Below are positions 17,937-25,783 of a stretch of 56,572 bases of DNA, one piece after another. Numbering within the stretch: position 1 is the first letter of the stretch; each line of letters opens with the position of its first letter. Source of the DNA: Euryhalocaulis sp050486445 (lineage in GTDB: Bacteria > Pseudomonadota > Alphaproteobacteria > Caulobacterales > Maricaulaceae); contig JBJHDH010000021.1 of the NCBI GenBank assembly GCA_050486445.1, positions 1 through 56,572 of the forward strand. The letters run 5' to 3'. The notes beneath the pieces are model-generated. The model worked only from the letters and a program-made list of their open reading frames with translations, did not search any database and had not been told where the DNA came from. A program made the position numbers and the translations under genes.

Positions 17937-18629
17937 ATGAAACGTCTGGCGGCGTCCGCTTCCGCGCTCGCAGTGCTCACTTTGCTTTCGGCCTGCGGCC
18001 GCGGGGATGGCGAAATCACGGCGGCGGATGAAGAGGGAATGGAGACGGCCGAAGTCGCGGAAGCTGCCCTTGAAGCGCCCTTTCCGCAGGTGGATATCGA
18101 CATGGACGCCTCACCGGAGGAGCGGAATCTCGCGCTTTCCGAGGCGTTTCTGGCGCGCAACGCAGAGCGGCCCGAGGTCACGCTGACTGTCAGCGGTCTG
18201 CAATACGAGGTGCTGGATTCCGGCGCGCCGGATGCGCCATCGCCCGGGCTCGATAGCTGGGCGTGTGTCCATTACACCGGCTATCTGCCCAGCGGCGAGG
18301 TGTTCGACAGCAGCCGCGACGGCCTGCCGCTGGCGTTGCCGCTTTCGGGCATTATCCAGGGCTGGCGCGAGGCGCTGCCGATGATGGTCGAAGGCGACCG
18401 CTGGATGCTCTTCCTCCCGCCCGATCTTGGTTATGGCCGGTCTGGCGCGGGCGGCGTCATTCCGCCGAACGCCGCGCTGGTGTTCGATGTGGCGCTGCTG
18501 CGCGTGCTGCGCGTGACGGATATCGCGGTGCTGCCCGGCGGTCAGCCGGATCCCGAATGGGATTGCGCGGTAGAGCATAACCCCAATGCGCCCGCCACGG
18601 ATGACGGCGCAGGCGCGGACACCGACTAG
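17937..18629 (+). CDS. FKBP-type peptidyl-prolyl isomerase lipoprotein
   Basis: A 230-residue protein with a lipoprotein signal (LTLLSAC, Cys about residue 20) and a C-terminal FKBP domain. The domain is recognisable from VHYTGYLPSGEVFDSS, the IIQGWREAL loop, LPPDLGYG and IPPNAALVFDVAL. It would catalyse cis-trans prolyl isomerisation in the periplasm. An acidic linker (DEEGMETAEVAEAALEAP) separates anchor and domain, and the C-terminal tail is acidic. The start at 17937 is chosen because AAGGGA lies 6 bases upstream; an in-frame ATG at 17913 overlapping the M16 stop would add an unlikely extension before the signal peptide. Confidence 0.9.
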   Translation: MKRLAASASALAVLTLLSACGRGDGEITAADEEGMETAEVAEAALEAPFPQVDIDMDASPEERNLALSEAFLARNAERPEVTLTVSGLQYEVLDSGAPDAPSPGLDSWACVHYTGYLPSGEVFDSSRDGLPLALPLSGIIQGWREALPMMVEGDRWMLFLPPDLGYGRSGAGGVIPPNAALVFDVALLRVLRVTDIAVLPGGQPDPEWDCAVEHNPNAPATDDGAGADTD

Positions 18630-18659
18630 AACCAGACTGAATGCGGTTGAAGAGGCGCG

Positions 18660-18686
18660 CTGGCGGCGGATCTATTCCGCCGCCAG
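18660..18686. terminator. Hairpin between convergent FKBP and sqdB genes
   Basis: An 11-bp perfect inverted repeat (CTGGCGGCGGA / TCCGCCGCCAG) with a 5-base loop sits between two convergent genes and overlaps the last codons of sqdB. There is no strong T-run, so its role as a terminator is plausible rather than proven. Confidence 0.45.
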
Positions 18687-19868
18687 TTCCGGCGCGCCTG
18701 CCTGACAGTCTTTCGACCAGACCGACTGGCAGGGGATTTTGCTGAGATTGGCGCGGTGCGCGAACTGGCGCGCGATTTCCGTCACCTCTTCCATCAGGCC
18801 TTCGGCCAGCGTAACCGGCTTCAGCCCCATCGACAGGAACGTGTCGTTTTCCACGTGCAGGTCATTTTCCGCTGCCTCGTTGCGCGGATTGGGCACATGG
18901 GCGACGCGGGCGCCGGTCAGCTTCGCGATCATGTTCGCCAGATCGCGCACGCGATGCGTCTCGGTCATCTGGTTCAAAATCCGCACGCGGTCGCCGGTCT
19001 GCGGCGGGTTCTCCACAGCGAGCTGGACGCAGCGCACCGTGTCGCGGATATGGATGAAGGCGCGCGTCTGTCCGCCGGGACCATGCACGGTCAGCGGATA
19101 GTTCACCGCCGCCTGCATCAGAAAACGGTTCAGAACCGTGCCGTAATCGCCGTCATAGTCGAAGCGGTTCATCAGGCGCGGGTCCATCCGCGTTTCGTCG
19201 GTCTGCGTGCCCCAGACAATGCCCTGGTGCAGGTCGGTGATCTTCACGCGGTCGTTCTTGTTATAGAAGTGGAAGAAGAGCTGATCCTGCGTCTTGGTCA
19301 TGTGATAGATTGAGCCGGGATTGGCGGGATACAGGATCTCCTGCTCCTTCAGCCCTTCGCTCGTATCCACCTTCACCTTCAGATAGCCCTCCGGAATTTT
19401 CATCCCGGCGGTGCCATAGCCATAGACGCCCATCGTGCCCAGATGGACCAAATGCGCATCCACGCCCGTCTCCACGATGGCGGCCAGAACGTCGTTGGTG
19501 GCGTTCAGATTATTGTCGACCGTGTAGCGTTTGTGGCGTGCGCTCTTCATCGAATAGGGCGCGGCGCGCTGCTCGGCGAAATGGACGATTGCGTCAGGCC
19601 GCTCCGTGGCGATCAGCGAGACCAGAAGGTCGAAATCCCGGCCCACGGTCATGTCGACAAAGCGGATATGACGCCCGGATACATCCTTCCACGCGGCCAG
19701 CCGTTCGCTCATTGGGCGAATCGGGGTCAGCGAATCCACCTCAAGCTCGATGTCGATTTTGCGTCGCGACAGATTGTCGACCAGAACCACGTCATGGCCC
19801 AGCCGCGACAGATACAGCACCGTGGGCCAACCGCAGAAACCGTCGCCCCCCAGCACGATGATCTTCAT
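18672..19868 (-). CDS. sqdB: UDP-sulfoquinovose synthase (SQD1/SqdB)
   Basis: A 398-residue extended short-chain dehydrogenase that makes UDP-sulfoquinovose from UDP-glucose and sulfite, the head-group donor for sulfoquinovosyl diacylglycerol. The SQD1-specific N-terminus is clear: MKIIVLGGDGFCGWPT (NAD-binding GGDGFCG at 7-13) followed by VDNLSRRKID. The catalytic set is visible as T in LGTMGVYG and the Y-x3-K of YHMTK. The C-terminal section carries NPRNEAAENDLHVEN. The start is the ATG at 19866-19868; the long open frame beyond it is antisense to cysQ. The sulfolipid glycosyltransferase gene is not in this window. The divergent cysQ suggests a sulfur-assimilation link. Confidence 0.93.
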   Translation of the reverse strand: MKIIVLGGDGFCGWPTVLYLSRLGHDVVLVDNLSRRKIDIELEVDSLTPIRPMSERLAAWKDVSGRHIRFVDMTVGRDFDLLVSLIATERPDAIVHFAEQRAAPYSMKSARHKRYTVDNNLNATNDVLAAIVETGVDAHLVHLGTMGVYGYGTAGMKIPEGYLKVKVDTSEGLKEQEILYPANPGSIYHMTKTQDQLFFHFYNKNDRVKITDLHQGIVWGTQTDETRMDPRLMNRFDYDGDYGTVLNRFLMQAAVNYPLTVHGPGGQTRAFIHIRDTVRCVQLAVENPPQTGDRVRILNQMTETHRVRDLANMIAKLTGARVAHVPNPRNEAAENDLHVENDTFLSMGLKPVTLAEGLMEEVTEIARQFAHRANLSKIPCQSVWSKDCQAGAPELAAE

Positions 19869-20051
19869 CTGTTTTGCCTGCCCCTGGCGCCGGGCTCCCC
19901 GGCTCGCGTTCCGGACCAAACATTGCCTGTCTCGCAATTTCGTGACAAGCCCGCTCCGCCGTTTGACGCTTTGCCGCATTGGCCGGTTCCGGCGATTCAA
20001 TTCCGGTATGTCCGCTCTGGGTGCTCTTTTTCCCGTAATGGAGACTTGACG

Positions 20052-20891
20052 ATGCCGTCTGGCGCAGCCGCCGATCTGACCCTGCTGGAAACGATGGTGC
20101 GCGCCGTGCGCGCAGCCGGTGAAGCGGCGATGGCCGCGCGGGCGGCGGGCATTTCGGTGCGCGCCAAGGCTGATTCCAGCCCCGTCACCTGCGCCGACGA
20201 GGCGGCGGAGGCGGCGGTGCTGGCCATCCTGGCAGAGGCCGCGCCCGGGATTCCGGTGGTGGCGGAAGAGCGCGTCGCCAAAGGCGAGGTTCCCGATACC
20301 GGCGCGCCGGGCGGGGACGCAGCGTTCTTTCTGGTCGATGCGCTGGACGGGACAAAGGAGTTCGTCAATGGCGGCGACGATTTCACCGCGAACGTGGCGC
20401 TGATCCGCGGCGGCGTTCCCGTGCTGGGCGTAGTCGGCCAGCCGGCGGCGGGCGCGATCTATCTGGGCGCGCTGGGTTCCGGCGCATGGAAGGAGCAGGC
20501 CGGGACGCGCGCGCCCATCGCTGTGCGCCGGCCCGATCCCGCCGGGCTGGTCGCCGTGGCCAGCAAAAGCCACCGCACGCCGGAGACGGACGATTATCTC
20601 GCCCGCTTCAATGTGCGCGAGTCTGTCTCCATCGGGTCGTCGCTGAAATTCTGTCTGGTCGCCGAAGGCCGCGCCGATCTTTATCCGCGTCTTGGCCGCA
20701 CCATGGAATGGGATACGGCGGCCGGGCACGCTGTGCTGATCGCGGCGGGCGGCGCTGTTTTCACGCTGGACGCCGCCGGGCAGGCGGGGGGCGCGCTGGC
20801 CTATGGCAAACGCCGCCAGGCCCACGACGCGGACTTCGCCAACTCCCATTTTGTGGGCGTTGGCGAAGTCACGCTGCTCGCAGATATGTAA
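20052..20891 (+). CDS. cysQ: 3'(2'),5'-bisphosphate nucleotidase CysQ
   Basis: A 279-residue inositol-monophosphatase-fold enzyme. It removes the 3'-phosphate from PAP (and PAPS), recycling the by-product of sulfate activation in the cytoplasm. Metal-site motifs are visible: EE in VVAEERVAKGE, DALDGTKEFVNG, and EWDTAAGHAVL near the C-terminus; SKSHRTPET is the CysQ-specific substrate loop. The start is the ATG at 20052, after a GGAG site. It is divergent from sqdB, which consumes sulfite, so both may serve sulfolipid formation. It is followed by a repeat that separates it from the convergent TonB receptor gene. Confidence 0.92.
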   Translation: MPSGAAADLTLLETMVRAVRAAGEAAMAARAAGISVRAKADSSPVTCADEAAEAAVLAILAEAAPGIPVVAEERVAKGEVPDTGAPGGDAAFFLVDALDGTKEFVNGGDDFTANVALIRGGVPVLGVVGQPAAGAIYLGALGSGAWKEQAGTRAPIAVRRPDPAGLVAVASKSHRTPETDDYLARFNVRESVSIGSSLKFCLVAEGRADLYPRLGRTMEWDTAAGHAVLIAAGGAVFTLDAAGQAGGALAYGKRRQAHDADFANSHFVGVGEVTLLADM

Positions 20892-20896
20892 GGTCT

Positions 20897-20998
20897 AGAG
20901 CATGATCCACCTTCGTGGATCATGCTCTACGCTTTGGGGCGGGCAAATTTACCCATCTGGATTGCATCCGCCGATGCAATCCAGATGGATTTTGCCCT
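20897..20998. repeat. Composite double-hairpin repeat, copy A
   Basis: Two perfect hairpins lie between convergent cysQ and the TonB receptor. The first is a 14-bp stem AGAGCATGATCCAC with a CTTC loop (20897-20928). The second is a 16-bp stem at 20953-20988, itself flanked by GGGCAAA and TTTGCCC. Read on the minus strand, the order GGGCAAA-stem-TTTGCCC-CAAAGYGTAGAGCRTGA matches copies at 45662-45735 and 51244-51345. The end overlaps the receptor stop codon. It is likely a mobile palindromic (REP/BIME-type) element that also works as a bidirectional terminator here. Confidence 0.75.
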
Positions 20999-23252
20999 AG
21001 TAGGTCAGGCGCAGCCCGCCCATCACCATGCGCGGCGCGCCGGGACGTGCGCCGGCCGGAGAGAAGGCCACATTGTAGGTCTTGTCGGTCAGGTTGGTGA
21101 CCGTGCCGAACAGAGCGATATTGCCGGTGACGCGATACTCGGCGGCGATGTCAACAAGCACGCGGCTGTCCACCAGCTCGCCGGCGGGGATCGGCCCGCT
21201 GCCCGCGCTCGCACGGGCCTTGCTGACATAGTTCAGCGAGGCGTTGAAGCGCCAGCGGGCCGCATCCAGACCGGCGTTCAGGGTCAGTTGGTGTTCCGGC
21301 AGATGGGGCAGGTCGTCGCCCGCCAGCACCGTGCCCCACGGACCGTAGGACGAGGTGAAGCTGGTGCGGAATTCCGCCTGCGTCCAGGTGTGGACCAGCG
21401 ACAGCGGAACGCCGATGTCCCAGCCCAGCGCGCGGCCGGCGTCATACGCCGCCATCGTCTCCAGCCCGTAGATTTTAACCGCGCCGCCGTCGAACTGCGC
21501 GCCGATGGCGCAGCCGCCGCCGGTGGAGGCGGTGCAGACGCCGACCAGATTGTCGTAGTCGTTATAAAAGCCGATCGTCTCCAGCGTGAAACCGCTATCG
21601 GCGAAGCGCACGCCGGCTTCATAATTCCACGAGGTTTCCGGATTGGTCGTGGAGCCCGGTCCGGGGCTGGAAAAGCCGCGATGCACGCCGGCCAGAAGAC
21701 GCCAGTTCGGGTTCAGGCGGTATGTCGCGGAAATGCCCGGAATCCAGACATCCACATTGCGTGTATCGGGCGCAGGATTGCCAGCGCGCGTGGGATCCGC
21801 GCCGCCATAATTGGTCCGCTTCAGGTCGATGGTCTCGTAGCGGATGCCGGGAATGACCGTCCAGTTCCCCGCCGTGATCGTGTCGCGGGCGAAGAAGGCC
21901 CAGGCTTTCGCTTCGCCGATGCGGTTGTCCTGGCTGCCCGGGGCGCCGGGCGTAACCAGCGTCATCCGCCCGTTCGTCATGGCGTAGCGGTCGTCCTGCT
22001 GAAAGCGGTCCTCGCTGTCTTCGTGATAGCGGGCCGAAAGCTGGAGGTCGTGCGCCAGCCCGCCGGTGGCGAAGCTGACCCCCAGCACGCTCTGAACGCC
22101 CTTGCTGACATAGGCGCGATTATTGTTGCGCACCCGCAGATCGCCCGCGCCGCTGATGACCGGCGTGGCGGCCGGATCGCCGACCAGAATCTGGTACTGC
22201 GTCGCGTTGGCCACGGGGTCGTCCAGCACAGCGCTGATTCCGACCCAGCCGGTATCGGCGCTGTTGCGCACGTCGTTCAGCTTGTACCAGACGCGCGACG
22301 TTTCGTTACGATAGGCGATTGTGGTGAGGTCCAGGTTCGGCGAAATGTCGATCCGGTGCGTGAACTGGAACGTCTCGTGATCGACGTCCATCACATCGAC
22401 CTGACTGCCGCGATAGCGGCGGAACGGGGAGGCCTGGAAGTCGGCCAGCGTCAGGCCCAGATAGGTTTCGTCCGAGGTTTCATCCGAGCGTTGATATTTG
22501 AATTCCAGCGATTGCGGCCGTTCCGCGCCCGGCGCGCTGCGCACGCCGAAACGCGCGACCATGTCGGTGATCTTGAAGCCGGTATCCCCGCCGCCATCCA
22601 GCCGCTTGAAGCCGTTGGAATGCTCATGCAGGCCTTCGACCAGCGCGCCGACCTGCACGCCGCCGCCGGTATCGAACCAGCCGCCATAGTTTCCGTGCAG
22701 ACGGCTGCCGCCATAATTGCCGATCAGCGCATCGGCCTTGCCGCCGGGCGCATCGGGGATGGGGGTGGAGAAAAGATTCAGCGCGCCGCCGGTGGTGAAC
22801 GGCCCGTACATGACCGCGGCCGGACCCTTGGCGACTTCCACGCCGGTCATGCGCGTCATGCGCGGGAAATAATAGGCCGCCGGCGCCGCATAGGGGGCGG
22901 GGGCGATCAGCACGCCGTCTTCCATCACCGTGACGCGGCTGTTGCGGTCGCTGCCCGATCCGCGAATCCCGATATTCGGGCGCAGGCCGAAGCCTTCTTC
23001 TTCCTGAAGATAGACGCCGGGAAGCTGGCGCAGGATGCGGTTGGGATCCGAATAGGAGAAGGTTTCGAGGGCTTCGGCGTCCAGATATTGAACCGATCCG
23101 CCAATATCGGCGAGGCTCGCCCCCGAGACAACGATCCGGTCCAGCGAGGCGATTTCAATGGTTTCCGCCGACTGGGCCAGACCCTGGCCCGCCATCATGC
23201 CCGCCGCCACTGCGGCGAGGCTCACACCCTGAAGTTGTTTGCGCACGTTCAC
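20997..23252 (-). CDS. TonB-dependent receptor, FecA-like
   Basis: A 751-residue outer-membrane receptor. The signal peptide ends near GQGLAQ (about residue 27). The N-terminal plug has LRQLPGVYLQEEEGFGLRPNIGIRGSGSDRNSRVTVMEDG, and the barrel ends in GGLRLTY with a terminal aromatic residue. The plug and RLHGNYGG region resemble ferric dicitrate/siderophore receptors (FecA group). It should import an iron chelate using TonB energy. The first start is a GTG at 23250-23252; a second GTG 6 bases in has better spacing to AGGGGG, so the N-terminus could be two residues shorter. An iron-box-like sequence lies just upstream. No fecI/fecR genes are adjacent. Confidence 0.88.
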   Translation of the reverse strand: MNVRKQLQGVSLAAVAAGMMAGQGLAQSAETIEIASLDRIVVSGASLADIGGSVQYLDAEALETFSYSDPNRILRQLPGVYLQEEEGFGLRPNIGIRGSGSDRNSRVTVMEDGVLIAPAPYAAPAAYYFPRMTRMTGVEVAKGPAAVMYGPFTTGGALNLFSTPIPDAPGGKADALIGNYGGSRLHGNYGGWFDTGGGVQVGALVEGLHEHSNGFKRLDGGGDTGFKITDMVARFGVRSAPGAERPQSLEFKYQRSDETSDETYLGLTLADFQASPFRRYRGSQVDVMDVDHETFQFTHRIDISPNLDLTTIAYRNETSRVWYKLNDVRNSADTGWVGISAVLDDPVANATQYQILVGDPAATPVISGAGDLRVRNNNRAYVSKGVQSVLGVSFATGGLAHDLQLSARYHEDSEDRFQQDDRYAMTNGRMTLVTPGAPGSQDNRIGEAKAWAFFARDTITAGNWTVIPGIRYETIDLKRTNYGGADPTRAGNPAPDTRNVDVWIPGISATYRLNPNWRLLAGVHRGFSSPGPGSTTNPETSWNYEAGVRFADSGFTLETIGFYNDYDNLVGVCTASTGGGCAIGAQFDGGAVKIYGLETMAAYDAGRALGWDIGVPLSLVHTWTQAEFRTSFTSSYGPWGTVLAGDDLPHLPEHQLTLNAGLDAARWRFNASLNYVSKARASAGSGPIPAGELVDSRVLVDIAAEYRVTGNIALFGTVTNLTDKTYNVAFSPAGARPGAPRMVMGGLRLTY

Positions 23253-23264
23253 GCCCCCTGTTCG

Positions 23265-23287
23265 TTAATGACAGTTATTCTCAATCG
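23265..23287 (-). promoter_or_regulatory. Candidate Fur-type operator before TonB receptor
   Basis: On the minus strand the sequence reads CGATTGAGAATAACTGTCATTAA. The left half TGAGAAT matches the 7-1-7 iron-box half-site; the right half is degenerate. It lies 13-35 bases upstream of the receptor start, as expected for an iron-repressed promoter. Assignment to Fur or another iron regulator is inference. Confidence 0.4.
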
Positions 23288-23533
23288 CAGGGGCGGGGAT
23301 AGCGGAGGGCGCGGCTATTTGCAAATCGTTCTTAATAGCAAAGGCGCCACACCTGGCAAAAAACGCGCGCTTCGGTGCTGTGGCGGGGGTTGTCTTATGC
23401 GCGCCGGAGCGGCCCAGATATATTTCGGGAGTGGGGGCTCACCCTCCTGCCGGAAGGATCGCTTATGCGCTGGGTCTGCGCGCCGAATCGCATACAAAAG
23501 CGGCATGACCCAAAGCGTCGTGATGGAGGCGTT

Positions 23534-24181
23534 ATGACGGGCGCGGCCCCCACGGCGAGCGAGCTTGCGGCGCTGATGTGCGCGCGCATCTGTCACGATC
23601 TGGTCGGCCCGGTCAGCGCCACCGGCGCGGCTCTCTCCATCCTCGATGAGCCGGATCAGGAGGACATGGCCGAGGACGCCCTGCGTCTGGTGCGCGAAAG
23701 CGCCGAGCAGATGCGGGCCAAGCTGGAATTCGCGCGCATGGCCTTCGGGGCTGGCGGCGCCGCGCCGGGCGAGGTGGAGGCGGACATGATCCAGCGCCTC
23801 GCCGGCGATATGTTCCGCACGGCGAAGGCGGAGCTGGTCTGGAAGCTCGACGCCGCCGGCCTGCCCAAGCACGCCGCGCGCATCCTGCTCAATCTGATCC
23901 TGCTGGGCGTCGAATCGGCCCCGCGCGGCGGCGAAATCCGGATCGAGGCGTCGCGCGCCGGCGGCGTGCGCCTGCGCGTCGTCGCTTCGGGGCCGAAGGC
24001 GAAGCTGCTGCCCGGCGCCGCCGCGGCGCTGGACGGCCAGATTCCCGAAGGCGGTTTCGACGGCCGCACCGCCCAGCCTCTCTATGTCCGCATCATGGCG
24101 CAGGAGGCCGGCGGCCGGGCCGAGGCGCGGGCCGAGGAAGAGCGGGTGGAGCTGACCGCCCTGCTGCCGGAACAGGCCTGA
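23534..24181 (+). CDS. chpT: Histidine phosphotransferase ChpT
   Basis: A 215-residue ChpT homologue. In Caulobacter this protein relays phosphate from the hybrid kinase CckA to CtrA and CpdR, controlling the cell cycle. The phospho-accepting histidine is H21 in CARICHDLVGPVSATG, within the dimerising helical hairpin. The C-terminal half (KHAARILLNLILLGVES, GGEIRIEASRAGG, QPLYVRIMAQEAGG) is a degenerate HATPase-like domain without an ATP-binding signature, as expected. The start is the ATG at 23534; upstream sequence in the same frame lacks coding character. cheY-like and cheR genes follow on the same strand. This is a strong marker for alphaproteobacteria. Confidence 0.92.
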   Translation: MTGAAPTASELAALMCARICHDLVGPVSATGAALSILDEPDQEDMAEDALRLVRESAEQMRAKLEFARMAFGAGGAAPGEVEADMIQRLAGDMFRTAKAELVWKLDAAGLPKHAARILLNLILLGVESAPRGGEIRIEASRAGGVRLRVVASGPKAKLLPGAAAALDGQIPEGGFDGRTAQPLYVRIMAQEAGGRAEARAEEERVELTALLPEQA

Positions 24182-24266
24182 ACAGGGCCGTTTCCCGGCC
24201 CGTGCGGCAATCCTTAGCGCTGCATTAACCGACTCAGGCGCACCTGTTCCGCCGGGACGGGACGCT

Positions 24267-24656
24267 ATGCAAAGACATTGTCTTGTGGTCGATGATTCGC
24301 GTGTGATCCGCAGGGTCGCGCGGCGGATTCTGGAGGGGATGGGCTTCATCTGTTCCGAGGCCGGAGACGGCGCGGCGGCGCTCGCCGCCTGCCGCAAACA
24401 GATGCCCGAAGCGGTGCTGCTCGACTGGTCGATGCCGGTCATGAACGGGATCGACTTCCTGAAGGCGCTCCGCAAGGAGCCGGGGGGAGACCGTCCGGTC
24501 GTGGTGTTCTGCACCACCGAGAACGATATGGCGCATATCACCGAGGCGCTGCGCTGGGGCGCCGACGAATATGTGATGAAGCCGTTCGACGAAGACATTC
24601 TGGAATCCAAATTCGCCGACGCCGGCCTCGCGCCGCCGCTCGCAGGCGCCGCCTGA
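24267..24656 (+). CDS. CheY-like single-domain response regulator
   Basis: A 129-residue receiver-only protein. The conserved set is complete: acidic pair D9-D10 in VVDDSR, phospho-acceptor D53 in LLDWSMPVMNG, T83 in CTTEND and K105 in VMKPFD. There is no output domain, so it acts by protein-protein contact. It lies 85 bases after chpT and 7 bases before cheR. I recall a similar chpT/cheY/cheR arrangement in Caulobacter, where the pair belongs to an accessory chemosensory or motility-linked set. Whether ChpT phosphorylates it is untested here. Confidence 0.9.
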   Translation: MQRHCLVVDDSRVIRRVARRILEGMGFICSEAGDGAAALAACRKQMPEAVLLDWSMPVMNGIDFLKALRKEPGGDRPVVVFCTTENDMAHITEALRWGADEYVMKPFDEDILESKFADAGLAPPLAGAA

Positions 24657-24663
24657 TACGCTG

Positions 24664-25530
24664 ATGGCGGACCGGGGGGAGTTGCTCGCATTCGCCGCCG
24701 CGCTGACCCGGCGCCGCGCCGGTCTGGCCCTGCCGCCTGAACCCGGCATGGTGGAAATACGCCTGGCTCCGCTGGCCCGGCGCGAGGGGATGGAGTCGGC
24801 CTGGGCGCTGCTCGCCGCCGCGCGCCGCCAGCCGGAATCGCCGCTGGCTTCCGGCGTGGTGGAGGCGCTGGTCCCGCGCGACACATGGTTTTTCCGTGAC
24901 CGCACGCCGTTCCGGTATCTGGCGGAGCATGTGCTGCCCGAAGCCTTCGCCGAAGCCGTGCGCCGCGACGGCAAGGAGGCGGTGCTGCGCATCTGGTGCG
25001 CCGGCTGCGGCGCGGGGCAGGAAGCCTATTCGCTGGCCATGCTGCTGGAAGAGCGCCATGCGCGCGGCCAGCCGTCTTTGGCGCAGATCGTCGCCACCGA
25101 TTTTTCGCGCACCGCGCTGAACCGCGCCCGTCAGGGCCTCTATAACCAGTTCGAGGCGCAGCGCGGCCTGCCGATCCGCCGCCTGGTCGAGCATTTCGAC
25201 AAGGAGGGCGAGGACTGGCGCATCGCGCCGGCCCTGCGCCGCCGCGTCGATTTTCGCCTGCTTAATCTGTTGCAGGATCTCGCCCCGCTCGGGGAATTCG
25301 ACATCGTGCTCCTGCGTCATGTGCTGCCGCATCTGGCGGCGGAGCCGCGCGGCGATGTGCTGACCCGCGCCAGCGCGCGCCTGCGCCCCGAAGGCTGGCT
25401 GATGCTGGGCGCGTGGGAAGCGGCGCCGGACGGCGCGGCCGATCTCGATCCCGCGCCCGGGGTTCCGGGCCTCTACCGCGCCCGCGCGCCGCGCGCCGAC
25501 CGCCGCGTCGAACCCCGCGCCGCCGCGTGA
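24664..25530 (+). CDS. cheR: CheR-type protein-glutamate methyltransferase
   Basis: A 288-residue CheR homologue that would methylate glutamates of chemoreceptors with S-adenosylmethionine. The N-terminal helical domain ends in the substrate-binding motif VPRDTWFFRDRTPF. The SAM-binding motif I is IWCAGCGAGQEAYSLAM, followed by IVATDFSRTALNRARQGLYNQFEAQRG. The ATG is at 24664. No receptor, CheA or CheB gene is adjacent, so it probably serves receptors encoded elsewhere. It ends just before the branched inverted repeat. Confidence 0.9.
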   Translation: MADRGELLAFAAALTRRRAGLALPPEPGMVEIRLAPLARREGMESAWALLAAARRQPESPLASGVVEALVPRDTWFFRDRTPFRYLAEHVLPEAFAEAVRRDGKEAVLRIWCAGCGAGQEAYSLAMLLEERHARGQPSLAQIVATDFSRTALNRARQGLYNQFEAQRGLPIRRLVEHFDKEGEDWRIAPALRRRVDFRLLNLLQDLAPLGEFDIVLLRHVLPHLAAEPRGDVLTRASARLRPEGWLMLGAWEAAPDGAADLDPAPGVPGLYRARAPRADRRVEPRAAA

Positions 25531-25591
25531 ATTTCCAGGTGATCTCCCCCGCTACGCGCAGGGGAGGATGAGGCGGCTTTTACCACCCACC

Positions 25592-25748
25592 ACCCTCATG
25601 CTGAGGAGCGCATTCATCGCAACCGCGATGAATGCGCGTCTCGAAGCACGCTCCAGAACTCCACCAGCATCCGCGTCACGCTGGATCGTCCCTCGAGACG
25701 CCCCGCCAGTATCCAGAGGATACAGGCGGGGCTCCTCGGGATGAGGGT
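25592..25748. repeat. Branched (cruciform) inverted repeat element
   Basis: The outer arms CCCTCATGCTGAGGAGC and GCTCCTCGGGATGAGGG pair with each other. Inside them a perfect 13-bp hairpin (GCGCATTCATCGC-aacc-GCGATGAATGCGC, 25608-25637) and a second hairpin (GCCCCGCC.GTATCC with GGATACAGGCGGGGC) each form side stems, with a further CGTCTCGAAG / CCTCGAGACG pairing between. It lies between convergent cheR and the heme-receptor gene and holds no gene. Similar CTCATCCTGAGGAGC-type elements are widespread in alphaproteobacterial intergenic DNA (from memory). Position 1-30 carries a related half copy. Confidence 0.75.
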
Positions 25749-25783
25749 TGAGGTTGGGTGGGGAGAACAGCGGAACCAGCCGA

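Noticed and set aside
18672..20849. A 725-residue minus-strand frame that would extend sqdB upstream
   Set aside because: The extra part is antisense to cysQ and has no domain. The MKIIVLGGDGFCG start at 19868 is the conserved SQD1 N-terminus.
20922..23537. An 871-residue plus-strand open frame opposite the FecA-like receptor gene
   Set aside because: It is antisense to a receptor with clear plug and barrel motifs, lacks any recognisable domain, and is the kind of long shadow frame expected in GC-rich coding DNA.
23315..24886. A 523-residue minus-strand frame opposite chpT and cheY
   Set aside because: It is low-complexity antisense, and the plus-strand genes show complete catalytic residues.
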